64,000 nucleotides of DNA from Cryptomeria japonica (GCF_030272615.1 NC_081410.1:111605433-111669432); one strand, 5' to 3'; counted from the stretch's first letter, positions 11,301 through 22,009 are shown. Notes: generated by a model not told the origin, from the sequence alone. Translations and numbers: made by a program.

Positions 11301-13341
11301 TCTTGATAATCATTGGCAATTTGGAGTCATTCCTAAGGCTTTCTTTAATCATGATCCACACTAGATTTGGCATGAAACTAAGGGAAAAGATAGGTTTTAC
11401 ACAATTTCGCCCTGGACCCTCTGGAAGGGTCAAGAGCGAATTTCCTTTTCTAGACCAAAATCATCATTCTTTCAATCCCAATCTTCTTTGCAAGGTAAAA
11501 TCTCCTCTCTCTTCGCCTTAGGAACAAGGTCTAAGCTCAAGCAAGGTTAAAAATATAGGCTTGTAAGGAATTTCGATTTGGACCCTTTGGAAGGGTCAGG
11601 AGTGAAATTTCCTTCCTTGGCTAAAACACTCATTCCTCAACTCTTTCAAACATTCCCAAAGGCCACAACATGTTCATTCTCCCTTTCAACATGCCTTGGA
11701 CATCAAAATTTGGTTGAACAAGGAAAGGAAAGAGGTCTAAGTAGATTTTCGCCCTGGACCCTCTAGAAGGGTCAGGAGCGAAAATCATTTTTTAGGCTTG
11801 ATTCTTCATTTCTCCAATTCCAAACCACCTCAAGAGGCAAAGACATGCTATCTCATTTCCATCCACGCCATAAAAACCCAAGGACTTGACCTTATCCAAG
11901 GAAAAATAGGTATTTCTAGGAATTTCGCTCTGGACCCTTTGGAAGGGTTAGGAGCGAAATTCACTATTTGGCTCAAAATCCTTCATTTTTCAATGCTTTC
12001 AAACATTTGCAATGGCAAAAGATGTCCATCCTTCCTTTCAAGATGCCTTGCAAATCTAAATTCGGTCAAACTAGGTAGGAAATGAGCCTTAGGAGGATTT
12101 TCGCTTTGGACCCTTTGGAAGGGTCAGGAGCGAAAATCTTAGTTTAGGCTTGATCACTCACTTTTCAAACTTCAAACCACCTCAAGAGGCAAACTTGGAT
12201 CATTTTTCACCTGAGGAACAAGGATTGATGCCAAAATCAAGTAGCAAATGAGGTTTATAGTGAATTTCGCTCTGGACCCTTTGGAAGGGTCAGGAGCGAA
12301 ATTCTCTTTTAGGCTAAAATCTTGATCTTCAAAATCATCCAACTCCCTCTCAGGGTGAGAACATACTGATTCCTTCTCCATCATGCCAAAGCTTAGCCAA
12401 AATAAGGAGGAAAATAAGAGCTACAAAGATTTTTGCTCTGGACCCTTTGGAAGGGTTAGGAGCGAAAATCATGTTTTGGGTTTGATCCTTGACTTTTCGA
12501 ACTCCAATCCTCTTTGAGAGGCAACATAGATCCTTTCTCTTGCATCTCCACCAAGATCCTGACTTTGGCTAGAGGGAAAACGAGTGCTTTCAAGAATTTC
12601 GCTCTGGACCCTTTGGAAGGGTCAGGAGCGAAATTCACTTTTTAGGCTAGAATCCTTCATTTCTCCACCTCCAATCCTCTCTAGAAGGTAGCTAAACATC
12701 ATTCTCCACCCAAGGGACAAGGTTTGTGGTCTAAGCAAGGTCAAAAAATAGGTGTGTAAGGAATTTCGCTCTGGACCCTTTGGAAGGGTCAGGAGCGAAA
12801 TTCCTACTTTAGGCTAATTTCCATCATTTTGTCACCTCAAATCTCCTCTCAAAGACAAATGTGCATCAAAACCTTCCCATCACGCCCTAGAAGTCAACAA
12901 ACTTGGTCATATCAAAGAGCAAAGTAGAGGAAATTTGAATTTCGCTCTGGACCCTTCGGAAGGGTCAGGAGCGAAATTCCCCTTTGTAGGCTCAACTCAC
13001 CTCCAAACTGACTTGACTTTGACTTAGACTTGATCCTAGATCCATTTCCTTCTATATCCTTGCCAAATTTGCTCAACCACTCTCTGACTTCCTCGGACTC
13101 AAACGAGACACCACTAGCAAAAACTAAGCCTAAGGAAGACCTTGAAGGAAACCCCAACTCGGAGAATCCATTGACCCATCCTAGCATAAGCAGAGCCTGC
13201 TATCCAACGATCCCCCTTGACAGCACTCATCCTGCAAAGGCTAACAGGCAAAACCCAAAAAATACCTAGAAAGCAAACCCTAGAAAGCAAAAAGCAGGGG
13301 TCCCCATTTGCAATGGGGCGATGTGTGAATACGTCACAACA
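8381..13341. mobile_element. Probable solo long LTR (4.96 kb) nested in the hAT transposase
   Basis: The unit starts TGTTGATGTG, ends GTCACAACA (TG..CA) and is flanked by perfect 5-bp copies of GGACC. Removing it with one GGACC restores the local order of the transposase text (MCVKD before, PSLAFYNEHI after), which proves it is an insertion. I find no second copy of its first or last few hundred bases inside it, no PBS next to an internal LTR end, and no gag or pol. The simplest reading is therefore a solo LTR left by recombination of a long-LTR gypsy element. A LARD with very short terminal repeats is the alternative. A TATA-like tract (gcttatatagtgc, about 9250) could be its promoter. The right two thirds hold the hairpin array. 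Confidence 0.75.
9864..12979. repeat. Array of 19 regularly spaced 41-bp hairpins
   Basis: A conserved inverted repeat occurs 19 times, starting near 9864, 10001, 10174, 10349, 10558, 10724, 10891, 11066, 11235, 11402, 11570, 11744, 11920, 12097, 12261, 12428, 12594, 12760 and 12937. Each has outer arms AATTTCGCTC / GAGCGAAATT and inner arms GACCCTT / AAGGGTC around a TGG loop. Spacing is about 165-177 bp except for two early units (133 and 209). Sequence between hairpins is much less conserved. Three copies (near 11744, 12097, 12428) carry GATTTT... on the left and the matching ...AAAATC on the right, so the two arms change together. Confidence 0.93.
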
Positions 13342-14068
13342 GGACCCCAGCTTAGCATTCTATAATGAGCACATTCGGCCAATCATTCAATGTAGATGGG
13401 ACCAGCTCAACACTCCCTTGCATATGGCTGCTTATGCATTGAATCCTAAGTGGTACGTGCCTAGGCTTGGTAGAGTTACACCGATTCAGGATGATGAGGT
13501 GAAGGTAGGGTTCTTTAGGTGCATTGATAGGATGTATGATCCTAATGTTGCCGACATGACTCACATTGAGTGGACCAAATTTGCCACTCTCAGGGGTTAT
13601 AATGATAATGCTAAGATGGATATATGAACTATGGCACAAGGGGACTCGATTTTGTGGTGTAATTATCATGGTCAAAAATCAAATACTACCACTCTTGCCA
13701 TTCATCTGCTATCTCAGGTTTCTAGTTCTTCAATTGCTGAGCAGAACTGGTCTACCTATGGCTTCATCCACTCTCTTAAGAAGAACTGGTCTACTTATAG
13801 CTTCATCCATTCTCTTAAGAGGAACAGATTTTTCTCTAGGAGAGCAGAGAAGCTAGTGGTGCTACTTAGTGCTTTATGTCTCATTGAGCGCAAGACACAA
13901 GTGTACAAAGAGAGTCCAGCAGCATGATGGGATGTAGAGCCAGAGTAGCCAGTGTAGGTTGATGAGGATGCTATGACTTTAGATGCAGGGCTGGCTGATG
14001 TCAATTTGGTGGATCTTGACAATGAGGAATCTAGTAGTTCCAATGATGAGGAGTTTGGGGATGAGTAG
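13342..14068 (+). pseudogene. hAT transposase, C-terminal part (broken)
   Basis: Coding sense resumes right after the nested unit: DPSLAFYNEHI, RWDQLNTPLHMAAYALNPKWY at about 13400-13455, then the dimerisation region with LAIHLLSQVSSSS, AEQNWSTY and RAEKLV (13690-13860), and an acidic tail ending at the stop 14066-14068. This order and these motifs are those of the hAT C-terminal domain. Stops interrupt it at 13625 and near 13925 (TGA where WDV follows). A 39-bp tandem duplication (about 13747-13824) repeats the 13 residues NWSTYGFIHSLKK / NWSTYSFIHSLKR, which is not expected in an intact protein. Confidence 0.9.
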
Positions 14069-14473
14069 AGGCCTCCCTTCACTACATTTTGTACTTAGTT
14101 ATTTTTGGTTTTGATATCATGCTACTCATTGTAATCATCCTTATGATATTTTTGAAATAATAGAAATCTCCAATTCGACAATTTCATTTGTCAAATTGCA
14201 ATTTTTAATTTTATTTAGCATTAAAGTTACAAGTATTTAAAATTAAAAATTATAATGGAAATTGTAAATCTTAGTATTTAGTATTTGCAATTTTGCTATT
14301 TTACTAATTTCAATTTGCTAAAGTTTCATTTGAAATGTAATTCTTATACATCTTTTCATAACTAGTTATTCAAGTACTATATATATATGCACACCCCCCC
14401 CGCTTGCCATCCCCCTGCCATCCCCAAACTTAGGCCCTTCGTCCCCCACTTCTCGAAATGCGGTGGAACATTG
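14069..14473. other. 3' flank of the hAT element with right terminal repeat
   Basis: AT-rich untranslated region, then a C-rich block (about 14392-14450) and the right terminal inverted repeat ending ...cggtggaacattg at 14473. The C-rich block mirrors the C-rich block just inside the left end (about 5978-6000). Confidence 0.7.
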
Positions 14474-14481
14474 GTTTTATA
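14474..14481. repeat. hAT target-site duplication, right copy
   Basis: gttttata, perfect copy of 5946-5953. Confidence 0.92.
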
Positions 14482-14784
14482 AAATGACTTTTTTCTTTTT
14501 TGTATTCATCTGAAGTATTACTTAGTTATTAGTCTTTCCAGTATTATGAATGTATATGAAATTAAGTATGAGTGTCATACATATTGCAGTCTATATCAAT
14601 ATTACTATTAAATTCTGCATACGAACATTATCAGGCTTCATATATTAATCATACATATTAAGCACATCCCCATCCATATCACCAAGAACAAGGATGTTAT
14701 TACCTGTAACTTAATAACAGTTCTGATCCGATCTGATCTGATCCACGGTGATAATACTGGAGGCTTTTGATTCCTTTCCTTCAT

Positions 14785-15205
14785 ATCTCTCAATGTGAGG
14801 GAGAGGTCACACCTCTTCCATCATGTATGCCCTTTGGCAAGAGACACACCCTTTCACCATTCGCACCCTTTGAAAGAGTGCAACTCTTCATTATTTCTGC
14901 CCTTTGAAAGGGACACAACCTTCCACAATCAGATCTGCACTTCTTATTTAAATCAGATCTGCACTTCTCATTCCCAAATTCTCCCCCCCTCAAACGAGGT
15001 TCTCTTCTCCCTTTTATATCTTACATTTGAGGGAGTCACAACTTATCATTTCATTCATTTTGACCATTCATTAACTTTAATCAACTTTTAATTATGTTTA
15101 ACTATATTCTTTTATATTTTAATTTTTTTTTTTAAAATTCTTTTGTATTTTAATTTTATTATTATTATTTATTATTCAATTATATTTCAAAGTAGGGACA
15201 CTACA
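14785..15205. repeat. LTR fragment (old)
   Basis: This stretch is alignable by eye to the right part of 16463-17292. Shared blocks are (gtgagg)gag.(g/c)cacacct...catcatgt(a/c)tgccctttg, cattatttctgccctttgaaag, ttatatct(t/c)a(c)atttgagggagtca, and the AT-rich tail before a gggacactaca end. The left part expected from the other copy is not recognisable, so this copy is truncated or very diverged. It is followed by tggtagcaaac, which only weakly resembles a PBS. Confidence 0.55.
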
Positions 15206-16462
15206 TGGTAGCAAACACAAGTGTAAGGGACTCAATTGGTTTGAGTATGGTGAGTAGGGAGAGCCTCTATATGAGTTACTAATGCAATCAGATGTTCTCA
15301 TAGAAATTGTGATAAAGAGAAGCTCATACAACAATGTAGAATTAGTTCAAATTCAAGAGTCTTGAGGTGATTTTGGTATGAACACAAATTTGACAAATGA
15401 TTATACATGAAAAGAGCAATGGCTGAAAGTGAGAAATTTGAAATCATTTTTTATTTTCTTTATTTTTGTTTAATGACTGAAATCAGAAATTTTATTGAAT
15501 TATACCATATATTTGAAACCAAATTGAAACTTTTGAGAAAACACTGAAACCAGGCTTTGCTCTTATTAAAATTATTGCCAAAGAGTACACAGAAATAAAA
15601 ACCCTTTCCTGTGCAGGTATGAATGGTAACTCATGAATAATAACCCCGAGGTGGGTATGGGCAATGCACTTGACCAAGGACTAGTCTTCCAAGACTTCTA
15701 GGTTCTCATTGTGACATGAATCTAACTCCCTATGACTTCCAGGTTCCCATTGTGACCAAGGACTATTCTTTGAAACTCCCTATGATGCAGATGATGCTTT
15801 GTAACTCCCTCACTATTCTTTGAAACTCCCTACGATGCAGATGATGCTTTGTAATTCCCTCATTGCTTCTTATATTTTCTCTATGAAAGCTAAGATGCTT
15901 TGTAACTTCATCATTACTCTAACTCCTATGACATTGCCATGACAATAATGTCTTTGTCCTATGATCCATACAGTTGAATAATTTTCCTAACACGATTAAA
16001 GTTTTAAACAATAATTTTAAATTAAACTCTGAATAAAACTTAGAATCATAGCAGATATGTGAACAGTAATGCATGAATGGAGAAAAATATTTGGTCATAA
16101 TAAATTACAAAATTCTAGCCAAGATCATAATATTGGGAGGAACTTCTTTGATATTAACGAGTAATGGATAATCCTTATTAGGATTGAATCTCCAAAGTCA
16201 TTGTTTTGTATTCACTTAGAAAGAATTCTATATCTTAGTTCTGCTCTTACTTTGTTTTCTTGCTAGAATTTCCTTTTGTTTCTTTGTGAAAAATTGCCTC
16301 TATATTATGTATTTGACTTCCACATGTGTCATGGCCTCCACTCTTCCTTGCATTTGAAGTACAAACCTTTCTCTTTCCAAAGCCCTTTGAGCCCTTTGGC
16401 TAAGTTGCATCAACTATTCTTTGTCCCTTAGGCTGGCAAGAATGGTGCTTTGATACCAATTG
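15206..16462. other. Non-coding sequence between two LTR fragments
   Basis: No gag or pol text. It holds a 50-bp tandem duplication (15762-15811 and 15812-15861). A segment at about 16141-16260 also matches the first part of the right LTR (about 16500-16620: agtaatggataatcctta.. and attgttttgtattca), so an extra LTR piece lies here. At 16447-16460 the minus strand reads TTGGTATCAAAGCACC, a PBS-like sequence next to the right LTR. Confidence 0.45.
15762..15861. repeat. 50-bp tandem duplication
   Basis: Two adjacent units, each beginning actattctttgaaactccc and containing gatgcagatgatgctttgta, differ at only a few positions. Confidence 0.8.
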
Positions 16463-17292
16463 TAATGTCCCCTTTTAGGATATTGCTGATTTCTTTACCT
16501 CTATGATATCAACTAGTAATGGATAATCCTTATAAGGATTGAATCTCCAGATTCATTGTTTTGTATTCATTTACAATGAATTATATATATCTTATTTCTG
16601 CTCTTACTGGGTGACTTATCCCAATAGATAAATTGCCCCTTTGCTGATTAATATATGTATTATATTATTCCTTGATCAATTGCTGGATGATTCCCCTTTG
16701 TACTTTCATATTTTATTGAGGAGACACATCCCTTTGAAAAGAGAAACCCGTTATAAGGGTCATATCTACTCGTTGCTTGCCTTATCATTCAAATCAGATC
16801 TGCACTTCTGATTATAGATTAAATACTGCTTCCTTTTATTCCCTAACTCTTTTCTGCCTCCTCTCTAATTGTATTTGTCCTCCCTCTTATATCTTCAAGT
16901 GAGGAGGAGCCACACCTTTTCATCATGTCTGCCCTTTGCAATGGCCACAACCTTCATAATCATCACCTTTTGATAGAGTCACAACCCTTCATTATTTTTG
17001 CCCTTTTGAGAGAATCACTTCCTTATTTCCTTCCTATTCCTTCTTCTTCCATTTACCTTTCCTTAATTCCTATGCTCCATTCTTTTTTCCCTTCTTTCCC
17101 TCTTTCAAATGAACCCCTCTCTTTTATATCTCATGTTTGAGGGAGTCAGAACTCTTCATAGCATGCCTCTTGACTTTTCATTAAACTTAATTGACTTGTA
17201 ATTATAGTATATTATATTTTATTATTTATTTATATTTTGATTTAATTATTATTATTTATTATTAAATCCTATTTCAGAAAAGGGATATTACA
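16463..17292 (-). repeat. LTR of a TGTAATGTCC-type retrotransposon
   Basis: It starts tgtaatgtcccc and ends aagggatattaca, the inverted terminal signature shared here with 19781-21271 and 26948-36418. The adjoining 16447-16460 reads as a minus-strand PBS (TGGTATCAAAGCACC), so this would be the 5' LTR of a minus-strand element whose partner is the decayed copy at 14785-15205. No target duplication was found. Confidence 0.6.
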
Positions 17293-18180
17293 GAAAGAGA
17301 GGGGACCTGCAATTTGATGTAAGACCCTAGGAAATTTAGGGCACTCCCATAGCATAATCCTTAGCAAGAATTCTGAGTGAGTTGGTTTCTCTTACAATTA
17401 TGAGTGGTTCAATCTCTCTAAAGATTGCTAAAATGACAGCTTTTGATGTTAAGAGTTAGAGAAACAATAGTAAATATGTTTTACCTTACAGAAAGCACCA
17501 TCTTATCATATTTAATTTTTTTAAAAAGAGAGAAAAAAGTAGGTGCACAATGTGTTCAAATTTATTGAAGATAATTTTATTACTCTGACAAAATATATAT
17601 TACAAATTCATGGTATAAATAAGAAAATATTTGCACATTTTTGTGATGGTTATATCACTATCCATATTTTCTTGATTCATCTTTTAACTGCCTGCAATGC
17701 ATTTCTACAACACAAAGATCACTCACTACAATTGATGGAACTCACTTGAAACATGCACCAACTAATTGGAACAGCAATTGACCTTCAAGCCACAGCTAAG
17801 AGTTGTTTTCACATGGGATTTGGTCTGAACCTTCTTTGGCTGTGGGGGTTGACATTAACATTATAGATTTATCATGAAATGCATATCTGGTAGGGCATGA
17901 ACGTGGGTCTCTGTCATGACAATCACTTTGCATTGGTACTTATCAACGCTGACAAAATATATAATAGTATTATATTCTGTCAGGGAAAAGTTCTTTTCCT
18001 TATGTATTTAAATTTATCAGGATCATAGATTGACAGAACTATTCTAGTTTTCAGTAGTTGGCAATGTCATTATCTATTGAATTCTGTTACATAAGATGCT
18101 CTACTGCTGTACAAAAGGACTAGAACAAATATTCTTAGTGCCAATATTATCAATTAATGCTATTGCTTTTAGCATGGATC
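17293..18180. other. Unassigned sequence upstream of the first visible PYRD exon
   Basis: AT-rich, no exon-like text. Probably intron of PYRD, because the exon at 18891 starts inside the protein. The N-terminal exons (transit peptide and first half of the FMN-binding domain) were searched for by eye on the plus strand from the left edge and not found. Confidence 0.4.
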
Positions 18181-18201
18181 GAAGATTAGCTTTAGAAAGG
18201 A

Positions 18202-18353
18202 TTTTTTTTCCCATTGTAATGTCCCTGCTGGACGAAAACTCAGTATGTTGGCTTAACCCTGGTGGACGTTCCTCTGCACGATGGATGAACTTCAGCTGGG
18301 GTTTAGCCAACATACTGGATTTTCGTCGATCAGGGACAATACACGCATTTATG
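18202..18353 (-). mobile_element. 152-bp retroposed hairpin sequence with poly(A)-like end
   Basis: The insert is bounded by 20-21-bp direct repeats, gaagattagctttagaaagga (18181-18201) and gaagattagctttaaaagga (18354-18373). On the minus strand it ends in a run of A (ttttttttc at 18203-18211 on plus) next to one repeat. Inside, 18213-18259 and 18299-18341 are near-perfect inverted arms of about 40 bp (shared core cagtatgttggct / agccaacatactg and cgaaaa / ttttcg) around a loop of about 40 nt. Long target duplications with an A-tail are typical of LINE-driven retroposition. The hairpin itself matches nothing I recognise. A fold-back DNA element is an alternative. Confidence 0.6.
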
Positions 18354-18890
18354 GAAGATTAGCTTTAAAAGGAAATTATTGGAGTACTATTTAGTAAAGG
18401 TAAAAAAAAGTTTAAGGTAGTTTTCACCTCCAAGTGAGACAACAATTTGGTGTACAAGACCCTGCTTGTGGAAATGACAAGGGGATCGTTTCTCCGTTTA
18501 CTTTATAGATTGTTCATGTTGGGTGGATAAACTGAGTGTTTACTGGATTCAAAACTATGCCTTCATCATTAGGCCCCCTGTGAAGTGCTTTGTCACATCC
18601 TCGTCTTGGAAGGGAAAAAAAGGCACCTTTTAAAATGGCTTCTTCATAAGAATGATTTTAATTGATTGAACTCTCATATTTTGTATGCTTTAGGCTACTA
18701 TATCTTGGCATGTATGGCTATAAGGTCAATAATCTCATGAGTCATAACAAACAAACTTAGCAAATCAGACTTCAGTAAAAAAAAAGTTCTTGGCTTCAAT
18801 TGGAAGTTTTTGTGCATGCATTTCTGTCTTTCATTTTTCTAATACATTTAGTTCCATTGTAGTCATGACCTAATTGAGTATGCTTGACAG

Positions 18891-19146
18891 GGCCATTATC
18901 AATCGATATGGATTCAATAGTGAAGGTATAGTAGTTGTTGCAAAACGGCTGGGTGCACAACATGGCAAACGTAAGCTTGCTGAAACATCAAACACAACAA
19001 TGCCACAATCAACAGAACAGAAACCTGGAGGAAAAGCAGGTCCTGGAATACTCGGAGTAAACATTGGCAAGAACAAAATGAGTGAAGATGCTGCTGCTGA
19101 TTATGTTCAAGGAGTCCACACCTTGTCTCAATTTGCTGACTATCTG
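18891..19146 (+). CDS. PYRD: Dihydroorotate dehydrogenase (mitochondrial, class 2), internal exon
   Basis: This exon encodes [46 protein letters not shown] and [18 protein letters not shown], ending ADYL. These are diagnostic of plant PYRD, the FMN enzyme of the mitochondrial inner membrane that oxidises dihydroorotate to orotate with ubiquinone as acceptor in de novo pyrimidine synthesis. The exon starts after the acceptor ttgacag (18884-18890) with one base finishing a split codon, and ends at CTG before a weak donor gtgcat at 19147. The protein continues in frame at 37299 (VINVSS). A variable, Thr/Gln-rich patch ([13 protein letters not shown]) sits where plant homologues also vary. No stop or frameshift, so it looks functional. 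Confidence 0.94.
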
Positions 19147-19780
19147 GTGCATTAATCTTTGACATACTTGGTTGAGTATAGTTGATGTTTTATGCATTTA
19201 TTCTTGTGCATATATTACTATTTCTATTGCTTTAATTTTCAAGGTGTTAACAAACCAATTTTGTGGATTTGGATAAACACACCTCTAGGAGGACCTTGAC
19301 ACTTAAAGAGGATATCTCTGGAAATGGGTCAGTTTTTTCTTAGCTGGACAGGGATATCACCAGGAAGCACCCATTATAGAGTAAGTTATGAAGCATGCCA
19401 TGCAATGTAGCTTAACTCAGGCCCAGGGGACATTTGACATTTTAATATTTAATTGATATACTTGAATCCTTTCTCCATGCAACACAAGCAGGTAGAGTAA
19501 ACTGACTCTTCCAAACCTTCCATGGAGCATCACTTCTATGGTTGGTGCCACTAATGTTCATTGTGGTTCCATGGACAAAAATGCTTTTAAATTTGTCTCC
19601 TCTTGTTGATGATAATTCTTTCAGTGATAAAGCTTTGTTTTTTGGAAGAATTACTCCCTAGGGAACCTTTACTCCAGTCGATTCTTCAACATTCACTTAG
19701 AAATATATTCAATTCTTGTTTTTGAAGACGTGGGTGGCTGGTTCTACCCTTCTTTGGATTTGATGTACAACGTTATCTTT

Positions 19781-21271
19781 TGAAATGTTCTGGCTCAGAA
19801 AGTTAAACTCACTTCACACAGATTGTAAAAACAGCAATGTCACCTTGCAAACACAAATTTCATTACTAGAATTGACAGAGATCTGCTACAAATTTCCAGT
19901 ATGCTCAAACAAGATGCATGTGTGAAATTTCAACACATTAATCATGTACTGGGAAAATCAATGTTTACAGTATTGAAACCAAATACGATATGATCAGTAA
20001 TTTTCCAATACTTGACCGTCTGAACTGTGCTCACTTCAAACTGTTTCCTGGAGATCTGAGTTATCGATTTGACTTTGCTTTGCAGGTGTCAAAGACACTG
20101 CAAAGGAATTTGAGAGTATGGTCACCAAACTGGACTCCTGAATATTGCCCTAGAATCAGAGCCTGTGCCCTGATAAAATTGAATATTGCAGACCCTGCAT
20201 AAGGATGTGATTTCCATTCGCACTCAGCAAATGAAGAAACCTGAATTCATCGGTTTCCCTTCCATATCGAGATTGGCCAATTAACAATAACACCTGATGC
20301 AAAGATACCAAAATATATATCCTTTCCCAATGTTTTGACTTTATCGGCTCGTCACCCTCTTCGCTATCACGGCATGGCTCAGCACTGGTTTCTGTCTCCT
20401 TAATATTAATTGAACCAATTATAGAGACCGATATTTTATTTCAACAACTTCCAACACCAATATGCTGCGTTTCATATTATAGAAATATTCTCATCATTTG
20501 ATATGGAATATTAAGCGCAAATTAGGCTCAGACACAACGACACCTTATATTGCCTGAAATCTTATTATTTTCTCCCATGGCCAAAGGAACATTACAAAGA
20601 TTGGAGCCTTCGAAAGAATATTAAAATGACAACATCATATTCACAGGAATACAATATAACCAACTGCTAATAAGATAATCAAAATGCCTTCAGAAATATT
20701 GCGGTGGATATAAGTCTTTTCACATCAATTAATGAAAGGCCCAATAGAAATTCATCTCCATTAAAATATTAAGAAATACAATAACTACTCACCTAGCAAT
20801 CAGTGTATTCCTATTATTGCAAATATCTTTATTTCTGAAATTAACCCTAAATCTTACAAATTTGTCTCCAATCGAGACTTTCCAAACTTGGCCCAGCTGT
20901 GAACTCTCTCACGAATCCACTCCCTTGGAAGAACCAGGTTTTCGTCCAGCTCATCTGTCAAACTCCTGAATGTTTTCGTCTCCAAAAATCCTCAATCGTT
21001 TATCAAATCCCAAAAGCATGCCTTCCTTCATTCAGTCTCCTCATAAAAAACTCCAAGAAACATCAAGAACATTAGGCTGACTTGGCTGACATAAATAATA
21101 TTTTGGAGAACTTTATTTAATAAAGTGACATTTAATAATATTTTTTATTTTTATTATTATTTAATTAAATTATTCAATATTAAGTCATCATTTGAATATA
21201 TCTTTTATTTTTTTGATAACTTAATAAAAATTAATCTAATTAATTGTTACCTAAAAATTGGGGACATTACA
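19781..21271. mobile_element. Solo LTR (about 1.5 kb)
   Basis: It starts TGAAATGTTC and ends GGGACATTACA, ends that are inverted and of the same type as the other TGTNATGTCC elements here. It is flanked by perfect pentamers TCTTT (19776-19780 and 21272-21276). No internal repeat of its ends, PBS or coding text was seen, so a solo LTR is the simplest reading. Confidence 0.7.
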
Positions 21272-21276
21272 TCTTT

Positions 21277-22009
21277 GCTGTTTTCAATCTCTATTATTTA
21301 GTGAAACTTTTATACTTTCTTGCTTTCCTTCTTTATTGAGAGAAGTAACCTCCTTTTGTGGCTATTTTTTCTAACATTTAAATTGAGAGTTATTGGTCTC
21401 TTGCCCTATTTATTAGCACTGAAAAAGATTATTACATTTGAACAACGGTTGCTGCCTGAACTGACATAACCATTGAGGCAGCCAAGAAGGATTACAGACT
21501 GTTAGATATGACAAACATGACCGACAAAAACTTAGAAAAGGGCTATACCTAAAGCTGCCAGACTGATAAAAAACAAAATCCTAAAAAAACAAGAAACTAT
21601 GGTCTGCACCACCCAGATCCGACCTGAACCAAAACTGAGCCTTAATGGTATAAAGATAATTTATGTTAGAATGGGGAGATCCTATCTCCAAATATTGAAG
21701 AAGCCAACCCATTGGTTCATGATGTTATCATTTATCAATGATTAGATCCTCTCGAGAATCAATGCTAAAGTTTGCTGAAAAAACCACAAGTTTATTAGCT
21801 TCTTGATAACAATGACCAAGAGAGAAAATTTCAAATGGCCATGACAATGATCGAAGCCAATCTCAGAATATTTTCAAGCTTCTAGCTAGGTATAGTTTGT
21901 GATTGTGAAGGGAATGATTATAGTCTATGTTGCAGGGTTCAGCAGAAACCCCCTGTACCTGTATGGGTCAGGGTCAGGACAGCCTCGGGTTTTCCTAGGG
22001 CCCACCCTC
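21277..22009. other. Intronic sequence, nothing recognised
   Basis: AT-rich DNA without exon-like text or clear repeats. Confidence 0.35.

Larger units (their letters stand above)
5954..14473 (+). mobile_element. hAT-superfamily DNA transposon (interrupted, decayed)
   Basis: The element lies between perfect 8-bp copies of gttttata. Its ends form an imperfect terminal inverted repeat: left CAGTGAACCACCG, complement of the right end CAATGTTCCACCG. It encodes a broken transposase on the plus strand (6790-8380 and 13342-14068) with a BED-type zinc finger, a DUF659-like middle part and the hAT C-terminal dimerisation region. A 4961-bp insertion (8381-13341, plus one 5-bp duplication) splits the gene, so the original element was about 3.55 kb, normal for an autonomous plant hAT. 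Several stops and frameshifts show it cannot encode active transposase. Confidence 0.93.

Noticed and set aside
9864-12979. CRISPR-like array (regular repeats with unique spacers)
   Set aside because: Repeats are 41-bp hairpins with spacers of about 130 bp inside a plant transposable unit. There are no cas genes, and the repeats vary. This is a eukaryotic repeat, not CRISPR.
9594-13269. Many 60-107-aa frames across the hairpin array
   Set aside because: They arise because the repeated hairpin lacks stops in some frames (LDPLEGSRAKF and DPSKGSRAKF are the two strands of the same repeat).
19990-20202. Further PYRD exon at the tttgctttgcag acceptor near 20085
   Set aside because: The following text does not match any DHODH segment and lies inside the solo LTR. 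The neighbouring exons are already contiguous in the protein.
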